DNA of 64,000 nucleotides from NCBI GenBank assembly GCA_964007475.1, contig OZ023273.1, forward strand, positions 31,297,557 through 31,361,556, written 5' to 3'. This document shows positions 51,285 to 64,000 of this stretch, piece after piece; within the stretch, counting starts at the first letter, position 1, and each line of letters starts with the position of its first letter. The notes below the pieces were generated by a model that did not search any database, was not told the origin of the DNA, and saw nothing but the letters and a program-made list of their open reading frames with translations. Position numbers and translations under genes: made by a program. Source of the DNA: Hybos culiciformis (Eukaryota; Arthropoda; Insecta; Diptera; Hybotidae).

Positions 51285-52874
51285 ATAACTAAAACTTTTT
51301 TTTTTTTTTAAATCTAAATATGTATATAATAATTCGTTCAAAAAAGTATAGCAAATGAATTGTAGCAAAAGTTGCTCTATCAAAATGATAGTTTTTATTG
51401 AATTTTCTAGCTAAAATTTTTTTTTAACAAAATGACTTGTTAAAACTTTTTTATCAAATATAGCTTATAATAACTATATGAACAGACATTTTTTATTTCG
51501 AATTGATCTGTTTACATAGCAAAGAATATACAGAACGAAAAGTTGTATCATCTATACCAGTTTCCTATGTTCCTTTGTTTAAATTAAATTTTTTCCAACA
51601 ATTCTATGAATCTCGTAATCAGTAAAACAAAAATATGTTCCATTTAATATACCTTCATGTTTTACAATCTTATAAAAATTTCTTAACATTAAATTCATTC
51701 TCATATCTGTATTCTAAAGAAAACAATATGATTGAAGAAAAAAAAAATAAAAATTGCATTGAAAAATTCTTGGCTCGAAAAAACAATAAAAGCCAGTAGG
51801 GTAAACAGTGTTGTTTTTTGTTTTTCTTACCTTGAATATTGAATTAAAAATTATCGAAAATGTCTATGTCTGATCTTTAAAATTAATTAAGAAAATATTT
51901 TTTTTCATAAACATTATGTACATGAAAGAGTATCAGACATTTCAGATAAAAATATTATGTTGGTACAGGTATTTGAATATAATATATATAGTGGCAGAAA
52001 ATTTTAAAATTTGAACCATTTTGCCGATAGGTCTTGCCTACTACAACTGTAATTTAAAACTTTTTGAATGATCTTACAACTTCTTCGACTATAACATAAA
52101 TTATTATAATTTTGAACCGCATATATTTTAAATTATTTTACAAATAATTTCGCATTAAAATTGAGCATTCCTTGAGAAAACTTAAAAAATTTTCCAATGC
52201 GACGGTATATTATTGCGAAAAAATAAAAAAAAATTCTATAATAATCTTTTGCAGTAAAAGTATGTTTTGTTGTATAACATTGTGTATCTGTAAAAAAAAC
52301 AAGTTTTTTTAAGGTTAGATATATGCACGTAAAATGATTTTCCTTCCTTTGAAATTATTAATAGAAAACACCTGTCTTTATAAATGCATTTTCTTCACGT
52401 AATATGTGCTTTAAGTTTTTATTGTTTGGGTGTGCCTTATCTAATGGTATTTTACTTATGTACAATATATGTATGAAAAAAATATATATTGGAAAACAAG
52501 AATAATAAAGAACCTACATAATCATGTGTCATCATATGCTACATTACAAGTGAAGATAATTTTAAAAAGATATAGTTACGTATAGAAATTACATATAATA
52601 TAGGTTCTATAATAATAATGACTGCCTATATGGTTTTTTATTAGACAACAGCTTACAATACAAAAACTTTTTTTTCCAAAATTGAAACTATTACAGAATA
52701 TCTTTTGATTTTTCTTTCTCGTATAGGTATACCTAAATGAATGTCAAAATATAAATGTGTATGAAATAGTTTCTAATGAAAATGTTAATTGATTTTGCTA
52801 ATGTATTTTATGTGAATTTGTATATTTGTGAATTTATGTTTATATTTGTTTTTTTTTTAATGTTTCTATATAGT
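51285..52874. other. AT-rich non-coding stretch
   Basis: No supported gene and no long repeat found. Confidence 0.5.
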
Positions 52875-52931
52875 ACCATTGACTAAGGATACTAAAAAGA
52901 TACTATCTTTGTAGTATTCTAAATCAATGGT
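52875..52931. repeat. 57-bp near-perfect palindrome
   Basis: Two 28-bp arms meet at a single central base (52903) and match at 24 of 28 positions. The inner part is AAAGATA-C-TATCTTT and the outer ends are ACCATTGA and TCAATGGT. There is practically no loop, which argues against a miRNA precursor. A minimal palindromic element or a binding site fits better. Confidence 0.7.
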
Positions 52932-54554
52932 GGTGTATAATACCTTATTGAACATTATATTAAATATGTTTTTAAATTGCGGGATTAATAATTAGGTGCT
53001 AAATGTTGAATCATTATGTATGTTGTTCTAAACAAAGTATATTAGAAATTTTAACTCACTTTAGCAAAGCGAAAAAAATCTTTTCATACCATAGATTTGA
53101 AAAAAATTTATCCTAATATATATAATTTATTTTACACATAAGCTTCATGTTTTCCTTCTCAACAACACGAATATAGCTTATATTTAGGTTTGATATTTTG
53201 GTAAATAAAAAAAGAAGTTATAAAAAATATTATATACTTTTCCAATTAAAAAAATAACATGATCCATATAAATATTTTACAAAATAGTATTTATTACAAA
53301 AGTTGTACTGTTTTGTTTTGTACCAGTTTCTAAAAATTAAAATACGTTATGTAGTCGAAAATGTACATTATGTAGCTAAAAGTAAAAAATAAATAAATTA
53401 AACGGCATCCCAACAAATAGGTATAGCTTTAGCATTACTTTTATATTAGATTTTGAATAAAATAAGTTTTACAGGCACAAATAAAATTAAAGTAGCACTC
53501 AATTTAAGTTATAGAACAGAAAATTTTGGTCAGTTTTAAGAAGGCGCCTAAGTTAATCTTTCGTTGAACATGGAAATAATATTCAACAGGCAGTTAATTT
53601 CATATTTTTCATATTTTTCTTAACATCATGATTTTAATTTTGTATTTATATTGTAGATTTATAAGTCTCCTATATTCAAAATTCGCTCTTCTTGTTATTC
53701 TATATATTCAAGCTAATAATATTAAAAGGCTGTATTCATTCTCTTAAAATTTGTAATGAATTTTTTTTTATAAAACAAAATTGATTGTATTATGTTTAGG
53801 TACAAATATGTTTTCCTAAATTGTATGCAGTAAAATTTGATAGCCAACAATATATTTCATTACATTTTCATAAAAACAAATTGAGTTTTTGTTTTGTTTC
53901 ATAACAAAACCAATATAATGTGAACTTTGGCTAAAAAAAAAAAATGAATGAAAAATAAAATAATAATAACTAATATTTCAATTCAATTGAAATATATACA
54001 GAATAAAATTAGTTGAATATTGTTTTTCCAATTACGTGAAATTAATGAAAAACAAAAAACAGGTTATTTGAATTGAATAGTTATATTAAATTACATATAA
54101 AAACAAAAAAGCTTATGAGTTTCTATATCGGTACATAACATTAATTGAATTTTATTTCATAATAAATAACATTAAATTAGTTTTTGAAACACTAAACAAT
54201 TATTTTAATTATTTTATTAAATTTCAGACTATAAAAACTGCAATATTATTCATATAAATAATAAAATAGTTTCTATACGTATATAGTGACACAGAACATT
54301 CAACAATTAAATTCTGAAAAAAGATTCTTAGGGATCAAAGCTCTGAAATATCTCTATATAATTATGTTGGTCATTTAAAAGACAATGAATGACATTATAT
54401 AATTTTCTTTATAAAATTCTTGATTTAAGAATACTGGTTATTGATATAATAAGTAATTCTTTCTATAAGAAATAATTACAAAAAAAAACAATAATTTTCA
54501 TTTAAAAAAGCTATTTATATTTTATGAATAATAATAAAATATTTTCTTTTACAG
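52932..54554. other. AT-rich non-coding stretch
   Basis: No supported gene. A small palindrome ATATTTCAATT-C-AATTGAAATAT lies at 53973-53995 inside an outer AACTAAT/ATTAGTT pair. Confidence 0.5.
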
Positions 54555-54881
54555 GTGAGCCAATTTAACGTGCAAAAGCTTAAAAACATAAAAGGGTATG
54601 CTATAAACTTTTTTTTATTACCGATATTAAACTATACCAAAAAATACATTCAATATTACTTTATTAATCAGTATAAATTATTATTAATATTTTTGAATAA
54701 TTATTTCAATTTTTTGTTTTCCTTGCATCAAATACTTGAAGCCCCTATACTCAGTAAAATAATGTACTCGAAATATTTAGAAACAGTTTTCACAATTTAT
54801 TTAGTTCAGAAGGTTAAGTTATCTCTTTCTGGAAGCGTGAAATACTATTTGAAAGTACTAAAAAGTAGTTTCCAAGTTTGA
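54555..54881 (+). other. Weak exon candidate (108 open codons after an acceptor)
   Basis: TTTTCTTTTACAG (54542-54554) resembles a splice acceptor. It is followed without interruption by 108 open codons (starting VSQFNVQKLKNIKG) to a TGA. The frame has no ATG near its start, so only an exon reading makes sense. The peptide is rich in Y, L, F, K and N with no recognised domain. It is among the longest frames in the window that are not inside a repeat. Chance in AT-rich DNA cannot be excluded. Confidence 0.15.
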
Positions 54882-57647
54882 ATTAAAGTTCCCGAAGAGC
54901 TCGCGCACTATCAAAATGAAAACTTATATAGTAAAAATAAAACTATAATTTTTATTCTAATCTTAAAATAAAGAAGATAATAAAAATGCAATTGTATAAT
55001 AAAAACTTGTTATTGAACTTTTCAATCAATTATTTACTATCTTTTAACTTAAAAGTATTGATAGTTTGTTGTAATCTCATTTATATTACACAAAGAATAT
55101 TTTCATCCTTCAATATTACCATTGTTAATGTTTTGACAGACAAAATCCTTTCAAAAACTATTAACTTAAACGATAATCCTTGAAGCAAATTCTAAAAAAC
55201 TTGTTTACAAGAATCAAAATGGTCAAAATTATACCGCAAAAACAGAAAAAAAAAATTTATAATAATAATAATAATAAAAGATAATTTTATTTAAACTCTT
55301 TCATATTACTTTTATTATTATTGCAATGCTCTTTTCATTTCGCTATAACGTTATTCTTTCTTAACTACTTACTTATTTTTTCTTTTTTTTTTGTATATAT
55401 AGTTAAAAAAGATAAAAACAAACATCCTGAAATTGCTTCTTTTGGCTTTATAAAACACAAAATCCTATTTAAAAGTTTAATGGGCTGATTTTATAACGAA
55501 AAAAAATAATAATAATAATAATAATAATTTCTTATTTAACCTTTCTATTTAATATAATTTAAAATGTTTTTTTTTGCTCAGGAAACTTTTTTTCAGGTGA
55601 AATTTTGTCAAAAGTGTTTTTTATAGATTTTTCAATTTTATGTTTATTTCTCTTGAAAATTTTCTTCAATCATAAATATTGTAGAAATTAATGAATGGAA
55701 ACAAGCAATATTAATCATTTTTAAGCTCTATAATTATTAAGAATGGAATCTTATTATTTTAGATTCCTTAATAAAAGCTTTCACATTATATAAGAAAAAT
55801 TTAATTTATTTTTCCTTCGAATTTATTTCATTTTGGTATACACTATGAAAAAAAAAATGGGTAATTCATTTGAAAAATATTAGATGAATTTTTCTCTTTT
55901 GGGGAAAAAAAAACGTAATTATTTATAGTACACTGGTTCACAAAATTTTTATTCTTCTTTACCTCAAAATACCAAATACGTCCTACCGGATTCTTCGAAA
56001 TTTTGTTCTTTGTCAAGAACATGTTGATTTTGTGATTTCGGTGACTTACAACCACTTTATTGTATTAGTTAAAAAAACTTTAGAAATTTTTTGTTTTTCA
56101 ATATTTTTCTTCAAAATTTGGCAATTTTAGCGCAATTTTAAAAAACATGAATTTTGAGCAAAAGGCGAAACAACCTTAAGATAATAAATACTTCTTGAAT
56201 AACACGTTCACCGACAAAAAAATGTTTAAATGTTTTTACAACCAAATTAATTCTTTTACAAAAATAGTTATTCTGTTTCCGCAATGTTAATACTTTTATC
56301 AACTTTCCAAAACATAATTAATTACTATTTTTGCAATCAAATTTTTTTTAAATTTTTTTTTGCCAGTGTTCAAATTTTTTTTTTAATAACATCTATTTTG
56401 AATATTATATAATATTCGAATAAAATAAATCCATCTTGATAATTTAACCTTCAAGCAGTAATTATATTTAATCAAAAAATAATATTATGTTTTATAATCT
56501 TTTTCATTGGAATTTAATAAATTAAAAAAAAATCTCTTTAAGTGGAATAAAAATATAAAAAAAGTTAAATTTTTTACACCGATAAAAATGAAATATCACG
56601 ATTCGAATTTTCTATAACCCCATTCAAATAAAATTTACAAAATTTACATGTTCAAAAACTTTTATTCCAACAAAAAAAAAAAAAAAAATTATAACATGGT
56701 CGTAAGTGCCACTATGCATTCGAATAAATGATGTGATGCTTATGTGTACATTTTCTAATAAACCTATACACAAGTAAACACAATTTTCTTTTAATCCTTG
56801 AAGAAAAAAAAAACAAAATATGCATAAATAAAATTTTGAAAAAAAAAAAATTATATAAGAAAAAAGAAGAACTATATATTCTCCTATTCAAACATACATA
56901 ATATATGTATAGTATATAAATGTTCTTCTAAAAATGTTATGCGCAACATATGCAAGTTAAATTTAAAAAGAAAAAGCATCATCATATATTCACTTAACTT
57001 TTCATGGCCAATTGAGTATGAATTTCTCAAAGAAGAGTTAGTCAAATAAGAAAAAAATAAAATTAATCCAAAAAAATAAAATAAAAGAGATAAACATAAA
57101 TTGTTGATGTTGTATTCATTTTTTATGCAATTTGGAAATCTATTCTATAAAAGATAATAAGATTTTTCTGAAAAAAAAAAAAAAATAAGAATTATATAAA
57201 TAATATGTCAACGTCAAAATATTCTCTGTGCTAGTTTATAAATAATGTTCTTAATGTCTTTTATGACTGACATTCAACTTTACGTATAAAGAAAATATTA
57301 TAATATTAACTGTTTTATTTTTACTATTTTTTTTACTACATTTTATTTAAAGTTAAGTTATTATAAAAAAAAAATATTTAAACTCACAAAAACTGTATCT
57401 TAGTAATTGCATCGTAGTTTTGTTTTTATTCATTCATGTTTTTCTATATATTTTACATACGCATAGAAAGAAAACAGATTTTATTAATTTAAAAATTAAT
57501 TTCAATTTGATAATGGTTAGTTATTTCACGGAATCTTAACTTTATTTGTTATTGATGCATTTTTACTAACTATTTCCTAGGTTTTAGAGATTTTTACATT
57601 TTTTTTTTCCGTTAAATACTATCCATAAATAAGGAGAAAATTTTAAA
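54882..57647. other. AT-rich non-coding stretch
   Basis: A GC-richer spot at 54889-54912 follows the candidate exon. An (AAT)8 run sits at 55505-55528. A less AT-rich block at 55925-56055 carries a 70-codon minus-strand frame without a recognised domain; it may be an old repeat. Confidence 0.45.
55505..55528. repeat. Microsatellite (AAT)8
   Basis: Eight uninterrupted AAT units. Confidence 0.95.
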
Positions 57648-58227
57648 TCTTCTAATATATAAAAATGAAAATTCTCTGTTTCTCTGTTCTCTGTCCTCTG
57701 TTCTCTGTCCTCTGTCCTCAATCACGTCTAAACCGCTGGACCGATTTGGTTGAAATTTTGAACTTAAGTATCATTGGGGCCCGAGATGATTATAGGGTAC
57801 TAGTAATTTTGATCCGAGGCCCCGGCGAGGGGGGCTGCCATAGAAGCCGGTTTTGAAATTTAGGTATATGCCAATAAAATATAGTGGCGTTGGACCCAAA
57901 AACCCTATTTGGCTATACAACAAATTTCGAAAATTCGGCCTAGAGACTCGAGATGGTTATAGGGTACTAGAAATTTTTGATACGAGGCACCGACGGAGGG
58001 CTACCTTAGAAGGCGGTTTGGCAATTTAGGTATATTCCTATAAAATATTATAGCGTTGGACCCGAATCGACTATTAAGTAGACTGGATGTGTTAAGGCAC
58101 CGGGGAACTGGCTATTTAACAAATCTTGAAATTTTGTTTTTTTTAGTGCACCAAATCTGGATTAAAGTGTTTTGATATTTATATATGTTCGGGACTACCG
58201 TGCAAAGCCGGGTATTTCGAGTAGTAA
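57648..58227 (+). mobile_element. Helitron-like or related insect repeat
   Basis: A sharply GC-richer island. It starts TCTTCTAATATATAAAAATG, followed by a CTCTGT-type microsatellite (57673-57720). Then comes ACCGCTGGACCGATTTGGTT, a phrase common near the start of insect non-autonomous repeats. It ends ACCGTGCAAAGCCGGGTATT then TCGAGTAGT, similar to Helitron ends but with GTAGT in place of CTAGT. A 63-codon frame at its start is incidental. The 5' TC and 3' hairpin are only partly convincing, so the class is tentative; that it is a dispersed repeat is more secure. Confidence 0.55.
57782..58064 (+). repeat. Internal 167-bp-period duplication in the repeat
   Basis: The segment from CGAGATGATTATAGGGTACT to GCGTTGGACCC (57782-57897) recurs at 57949-58063 with about one difference in six. 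Shared blocks include TATAGGGTACTAG, TTTAGGTATAT and AATAAAATAT/TATAAAATAT. The divergence shows the duplication predates this insertion or is old. Confidence 0.85.
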
Positions 58228-61200
58228 TACTATATAAGTCACATCATCAATACTAATTTTTCTAATATTTTATATAATCTTGTGTTTTGTTTATTTTATG
58301 TTGGGAAATACATAATGTATAATGCTTTGCAAGAATCTAGACTTTTTTAAAGGTATTAGTAACCTATAAGAAATCATACGTAAAAATATATAGGTAAAAT
58401 GGGATACATATAAGTAAATATTCCGTGAAGTCACCAATGAAATTATTATTTGTTTAATTTTATTTTTAATTTGAATTGATTGTAAAAATTATTGGTTATT
58501 GACGCCCCCGCCGCGCCGCTAAATAACAATTTATTTTTTTTAATTCAATCTATTTGTTTGCTCTTAATGTTATTTATGACCTGAATTCATTGGCAAGTTT
58601 CCCTGAACTTAAGAAAACAAAAATGTTTGTATTTATGTTAAACAAGATTAAAAAAAAAATCTGTTGTGTAGGCTGCATTCACTTTAAGCAGCTCGTATAA
58701 ATTTATACAATAGTTATATAATATACTATAAAGCACGTACATAAACTTAAAATAATATATGTAGGAATGCAAAAAATATGAACATAATTTGTATGTACAG
58801 TTATTATATACGTATATTTTTTTATTCCCTCATTTATCAAGTCACAAATTTTTAGCAAGGTATAAAAAAAATTTATTTTCATAAAAAGAAGAACAGAGAG
58901 TATCCTTGAAATATTATTATTCTATTTTATTTTATATACATATATTTATTTAAATATATACATAAATAAATTTTTAAATATTTAATGAAAATATTTTGAT
59001 AAAGATTTTATTTAAATACTTTAATGCTGATTTGTGTATTTAAAAATGATAAAAATAAATAAAATAAATTCATATAAGTTGCTAGAATAAAGTTCTATAT
59101 ACTTGATGAATTTGAGACTCATATAACTTTAGTTTAGGAAAAGATAATAATATAATTTATAGTGATATGTTCTTTGATGCATCGTTTTGAATGTTGATGG
59201 AATCATTTGTACAATTCTAAACATTTTTTTTTTGCGAAATCAATGTATAAAAATATATTTCCAATTTTAAAAGAGGTGTTATTTTTAGATTATTAATGGG
59301 ATTTATTGCTAAATATTTCCTTTATTATTTATTTGCTTAATATATAATTAAACCCTAAATTATATAGAACTTAAAAAAGATATTTGACTTTTGACTTTCT
59401 TTTTTCAGACAACTATTATAAATAAACGAAATTAATATTTGAATAAATTTTAACGAGAAATTTCCCATTTTAAATAATAATTTCTGCAATTTACAAATAT
59501 TTTCATTCATCTTCAATACAAAAAAATAAAAAAAAATAATAATATATATTTTCTTCTCTAAATGCACATTGAATAAAATAATCAACATCTTTTGTTTTTC
59601 AAAAATTTTAATAATAATATTTGTTTGGTATTTTGCTTTTGGCTTTCAACATTTATAAGATAAAGGAATTGGGGAAATCAATGTTTTATTGTTTCAAAAT
59701 ATCTTTATTATACAAATACAAATACATAAATATGTTATTTATAAAATGATAATAAAGTATGTTAATATTTATGCACTCTTAATAAATTTTCAATTCACAT
59801 ATAAAACAAAAAAAATGTATAATAAAGTTTCAATAGAACAAAAAAAAAATAAACATGTAACCCTTATTTACATTATTCAAACAAAATTTGTAGTTTGTAA
59901 TAAAATTATTATTATTATGATATTAGTTCAAAATCGAACAGAATGGTAACATTTCCAGTTCTACAGATTATTAATGAATAATTTGTTGTAATATGTAGTT
60001 ATCAACTAATGGATATTTTAAAATACCATGTTTATATTTTCTAATAATTTTTCCAGTATTTCTTAAAATAAAATAAAAAATCCAAAACCTCTAGGAATTA
60101 TGTTAAGTAACTTTATAATAATAATAAACATTGGTCTAATTTCTTAGTACCCAATAGTTAAAAAAAAATAATAAAATGTATGCATGTATCTAGATAATAT
60201 TATTTTAGGCAATTTCTTCAAGACAGCTGAGCACATATTGATTTTTATGTTCACTTATATTATATTCTATGTATGTACAATGTTCATTATGTTCTTTTTG
60301 TGGTTTTACCATTTTAATTTGGAAACACCTAATTCATACTTGAAAAAAAAAATAAAAGAAAAAATTATATTCTTTATTTCTATTAAAACATGTATACAAA
60401 AATTCTATATATAAATTATAAACATTAAATAAATAAATTTATAGCTAAATATTTCCTCATTTATTATTAAAAAGTTTTTTTTTTTTTGTTTTATGGAAAA
60501 CTTCAATTTCGAAATAAATTACCAAAGCATAAAATATTCTCATAGAGCGAAGTAAAACAAAACAATAATAAAATTTATGTACAAAATAAGAACAAAGTGC
60601 AATTTGTTAAAGTTTGCAATTGCTTTTGGAATTCCTGATTTAAACAAAAAAAATAATTTTTTTTTGTTTTTCTTGATGATGCCTGCTGAATAATAATTTT
60701 ATTAATTGTAAATTGCGAATGAATAAAAATAAAAAAAAACATAAGAATAATCGCTTGATTTCACTAAAATAGTAAGGCCGGCATATATAATTGAATTATA
60801 TATTCGTAAAATAAAAAAGGGGTAATAATATACTTTAGCAAAAATTTTCTTATACTTGTGGTAAAAAAAATTAAAGGAGATCTTTGTATATGTTTTTCAT
60901 ATGACATTAAACCCAATTGATAGCTAATGAAATTAGCCTATTTTGGCGGAGTTCTTTTGATTATATAATTAAATTATATTATATTATATTAGTTATATTA
61001 TATAATTCTATAAGTAATATAAACATTATATGTATATTGTATACATATATGAATTAATCATTATGTAAATTTTTTTGTTCCTCAATAAACTATTTTAGCT
61101 ATAATGTATACATAGTAACTAGTAGTTATATGCAACGTGCATTAAAAATGGTAAGACGCTTAAATTTTAACTGTACACTTATATTCACCAACGAATCATA

Positions 61201-64000
61201 TACGAATCATATAACAAATCATATACATAATTTTTTATTCTTCTATTCTTTGCACTTGAAGTATAAATTTCTTGTTAATCTCCTGGGTTAAAAAAAAATA
61301 TTGAATTTTCAAGTATCTAATATAAAATTATGACGAAGCATTTTATTTTTTTTTTTATTTTCGTTTCTAATAAAATTCAAAGACCTGACTGAATATTTTT
61401 AAAGTCATTTTCCCAAATGTCTTATTTTGCAATAAAAATAAAACTAGAATGCCTTTAAATTTTTGAAGAGAAATTTTTTTTTTTAATTTTAGAATATCAT
61501 TATTATTAACATACTCATGAATTATAAAAATTTAATAAATTATTATTTAAGTTATTTTTAATATATCAAACATTTATATAATTTTCATATAATTAAATAT
61601 AAATTGATAGAATATAAAATTGAGTTAATTTTTTTCAAGGATATAGGTACTATACATTGCCAATAGTTACGTTATCAAGTTATATACACATAGGTAAACA
61701 ATAAATACAGTCATCCAACTATCATTACAAAAACTACAAAATTTATACTAAAGTTTAAAAAAATATAAAAACTATTAATTAACTATTTTTTAATTTAATT
61801 TAATTTTTAATTATAGTTATTTTAACCTTAATTGAATATTATTTACCATAATAACTGATAATAATCAAACTTAATGTTTTTTTTTCTATATAAGATACTT
61901 TTTCTCAGTCAATTTTATTATATTTTATTAAAGAAGAAAATAATTAAAAAAAAAAAAATTTCTCCCGCTTTTATAAGCTTTTGAGGTTTTTTATGTTGAA
62001 ATTTTTGGTCGCGGTTAGAGAAAAAAAAAATTTTTTTTTCAAGTGGTAAAATTTATGCTTTATGTATAAGTACACACTATAACATATTATTCATGAAAAA
62101 AAAAAAAATTTTTTTTTGTTCATTGAAATGAAAAATGTTGCGCGAAGTGTGAACACATTAATAAAAAAAAAAAAAAAACTTCATATTTTTTTCATCAAAT
62201 TATACTAATCCAAGTGAGGTCACGTATTTTTAAGGTTTATTGATCCTTTATGTTACCAGGAAGTAGGGGACAAAAAATTGTGAACTTTAGCTTTTTTTTT
62301 TGTGTATAGAAAATTTAATATTATACGGCAAAAAAACATCACATAAAGAATGATTAATCATTAAAATATGTGACATATTATATAAAGTTCTATTAAAATA
62401 TACAATAAATGTCATTCTATATAATTTCCAAACATCCTTTCAAAACCTGGATAAAAGTATAGAGATAGAAAAACATGAACATCTCATTTATTTTGCATTT
62501 TTTTTAATGAATTCATATCATATTCGTTAAACATATCATTCAGTTTATACAATTTTTTTTTGTTTTTATTAAAAGAAAATAGTTTTTTATACTTGACATA
62601 ATGTTGCTGTATGAATCGTTAATACAGTCATAAATAGATTAAGTTAATTTATTTGAATAAGATGACTTTTGTCTATATATAAGTAAATTTTAAATACCAA
62701 ATGTGAAATGAGGAAAATTGGATTTTTAAACTCTAAAATGTTCACACTAATTTATATATTTTAATCTAAAAGTTTGTCAATCTAAGTTATCCATAGTTAA
62801 AATTATAAGATTCGGATATTAATTTGGACTTTCATTTTTCATATCAGAACTTCCATAATTATGGTTCTCGTTTAAACAGAATATGTAATATAGTATAAGA
62901 TACGAACAGAACCAATAATATTAATTTAAACAAAATTATCAAAAATATTCAATCGAAAGCTTCAATCAATCAATAGTTTTCTTTATAAAAATGTTATCAT
63001 ACACATGTAATAAAATTATTAGAAAGAAACTTAAGGTAAAATTATTAATTATTTACAATTAATAACTTCACTGTTGAATATAAAAAATATTGGCATTTTC
63101 TAATAGACAAATTTACACATATTCTAAAATCAATGTATTTACATATTAGTTGTTACATAGTTATAGACATTGTGTGCATGCACTAAATTTCGTTTTATGT
63201 ACATATATGCTTTTTGATCTATTTTCATATTTTTCTTTATCATGAAAGTTCAAAATGTATATATGTATATGATGCAAACATTTTTCACAGTAATGCTAAT
63301 TTAAACAATATTAAAAATAAACATAATACATCTCGGCACACAAAAATGTTACTAAGATCATAAATTGATAATAATTGTGTGGCTTTCAGTGACACAATAA
63401 ACTTATTTAAAATTTTATGTGAAATTCTTGTTTTTTTTTTTTATGAATAAACAAAATTATTTTTCCATCAGCCAAATATTACAGTTTATGCGGTGTTTGC
63501 ACGCACAACAATATTTCAGTAATTCAGTTTATGAATTGAATCGTGGAAAAAGTATATAATTGCATAACAAAAAAAAAAAGGAATAAGAATATTCAACTTT
63601 ATATTAATGTTGCTGAAAATCGAAAAAAAATGTTATCTCCTTGAGACTGACAGTCATGTTTTGTTTCCAACTTCGATTATGCTCAATTATCAATTGAAGT
63701 TATAACTTTAGTTCGAAAATATCTTCATATTTAAAAACTTGCTTAATGAAATTTATGTTATTATAATAGTATTTAAATTAAAAAAAAAATAAATAATAAT
63801 AATCAAAAAGAAAGTATTTCTAATTTTTATTTGCTTGCCAGACTATAAAAATATTTTAATAAGATCCAAAATTCAGATAATAATATACAAAGAATCTATA
63901 CACAAAAGGTCTTGTATTTTTATAAATTAAAACAACAACAAGAAAAATAGAATCCCACACCCATATTATTTATCTTAATTATACATACAATCAGTATACC
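58228..64000. other. AT-rich non-coding stretch
   Basis: No supported gene. A very GC-rich 18-bp patch lies at 58502-58519. A triplicated 11-bp unit, ACGAATCATAT, occurs at 61191-61224. AT-only inverted repeats lie at 60958-61010. Open frames of 75-86 codons at 59355-59588, 59689-59949 and 60184-60414 are poly-N/K/I/F and show no motif. Confidence 0.5.
61191..61224. repeat. Three-unit 11-bp tandem repeat
   Basis: ACGAATCATAT at 61191-61201 and 61202-61212, then a diverged AACAAATCATAT. Confidence 0.8.

Noticed and set aside
57665..57856. 63-codon plus-strand frame with varied residues
   Set aside because: It is a translation of the Helitron-like repeat and its CTCTGT microsatellite; such frames recur wherever these repeats occur.

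Overview
The window looks like non-coding DNA from a nuclear eukaryotic genome, most probably an insect. By eye about four fifths of the bases are A or T. Homopolymer A and T tracts and short AT microsatellites are everywhere. No open frame could be assigned to a known protein family, and no rRNA, intact tRNA, CRISPR array or bacterial-style operon is visible. The insect reading rests on the kinds of repeats present (a hAT-type MITE, a TTAA-flanked MITE, Helitron-like ends, a tRNA-derived SINE head) and on composition; it is an inference and I do not name a species. A run of exactly 200 N (5031-5230) is a scaffold gap.

Layout. 1-1000: tRNA-like SINE head on the minus strand, followed by a GC-richer repeat remnant with two small tandem duplications. 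4258-4565: a nearly fully palindromic 290-bp element flanked by a 9-bp direct repeat. 5031-5230: gap. 8284-8401: inverted repeat with a 21-bp perfect stem. 8833-9980: TTA and TA microsatellites. 16771-17270: a 484-bp hAT-type MITE with 11-bp perfect terminal repeats and 8-bp target duplications. 19718-21040 and 25274-25713: three copies of one repeat family; two of them carry a palindromic core of about 150 bp, and two have a minisatellite at one edge. 20048-20281: two further AT-rich palindromes. 29203-29550: a Helitron-like terminus on the minus strand. 37505-38204: a repeat remnant joined to a long foldback. 39046-39338: a TTAA-flanked MITE with 16-bp perfect terminal repeats. 41070-41640: a possible degenerate SINE head and a repeat remnant. 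46575-46681, 47584-47689 and 52875-52931: compact hairpins. 50823-51284: a MITE with long terminal inverted repeats. 57648-58227: a Helitron-like or related repeat with an internal 167-bp duplication.

Between these islands the sequence is featureless AT-rich DNA, consistent with a large intron or an intergenic desert. A few splice-acceptor-like sites followed by open frames are recorded as weak exon candidates. I found no convincing new biological system. The most useful leads are the palindromic-core repeat family, the exactly delimited MITEs, and the compact hairpins that could fold as RNA if transcribed.
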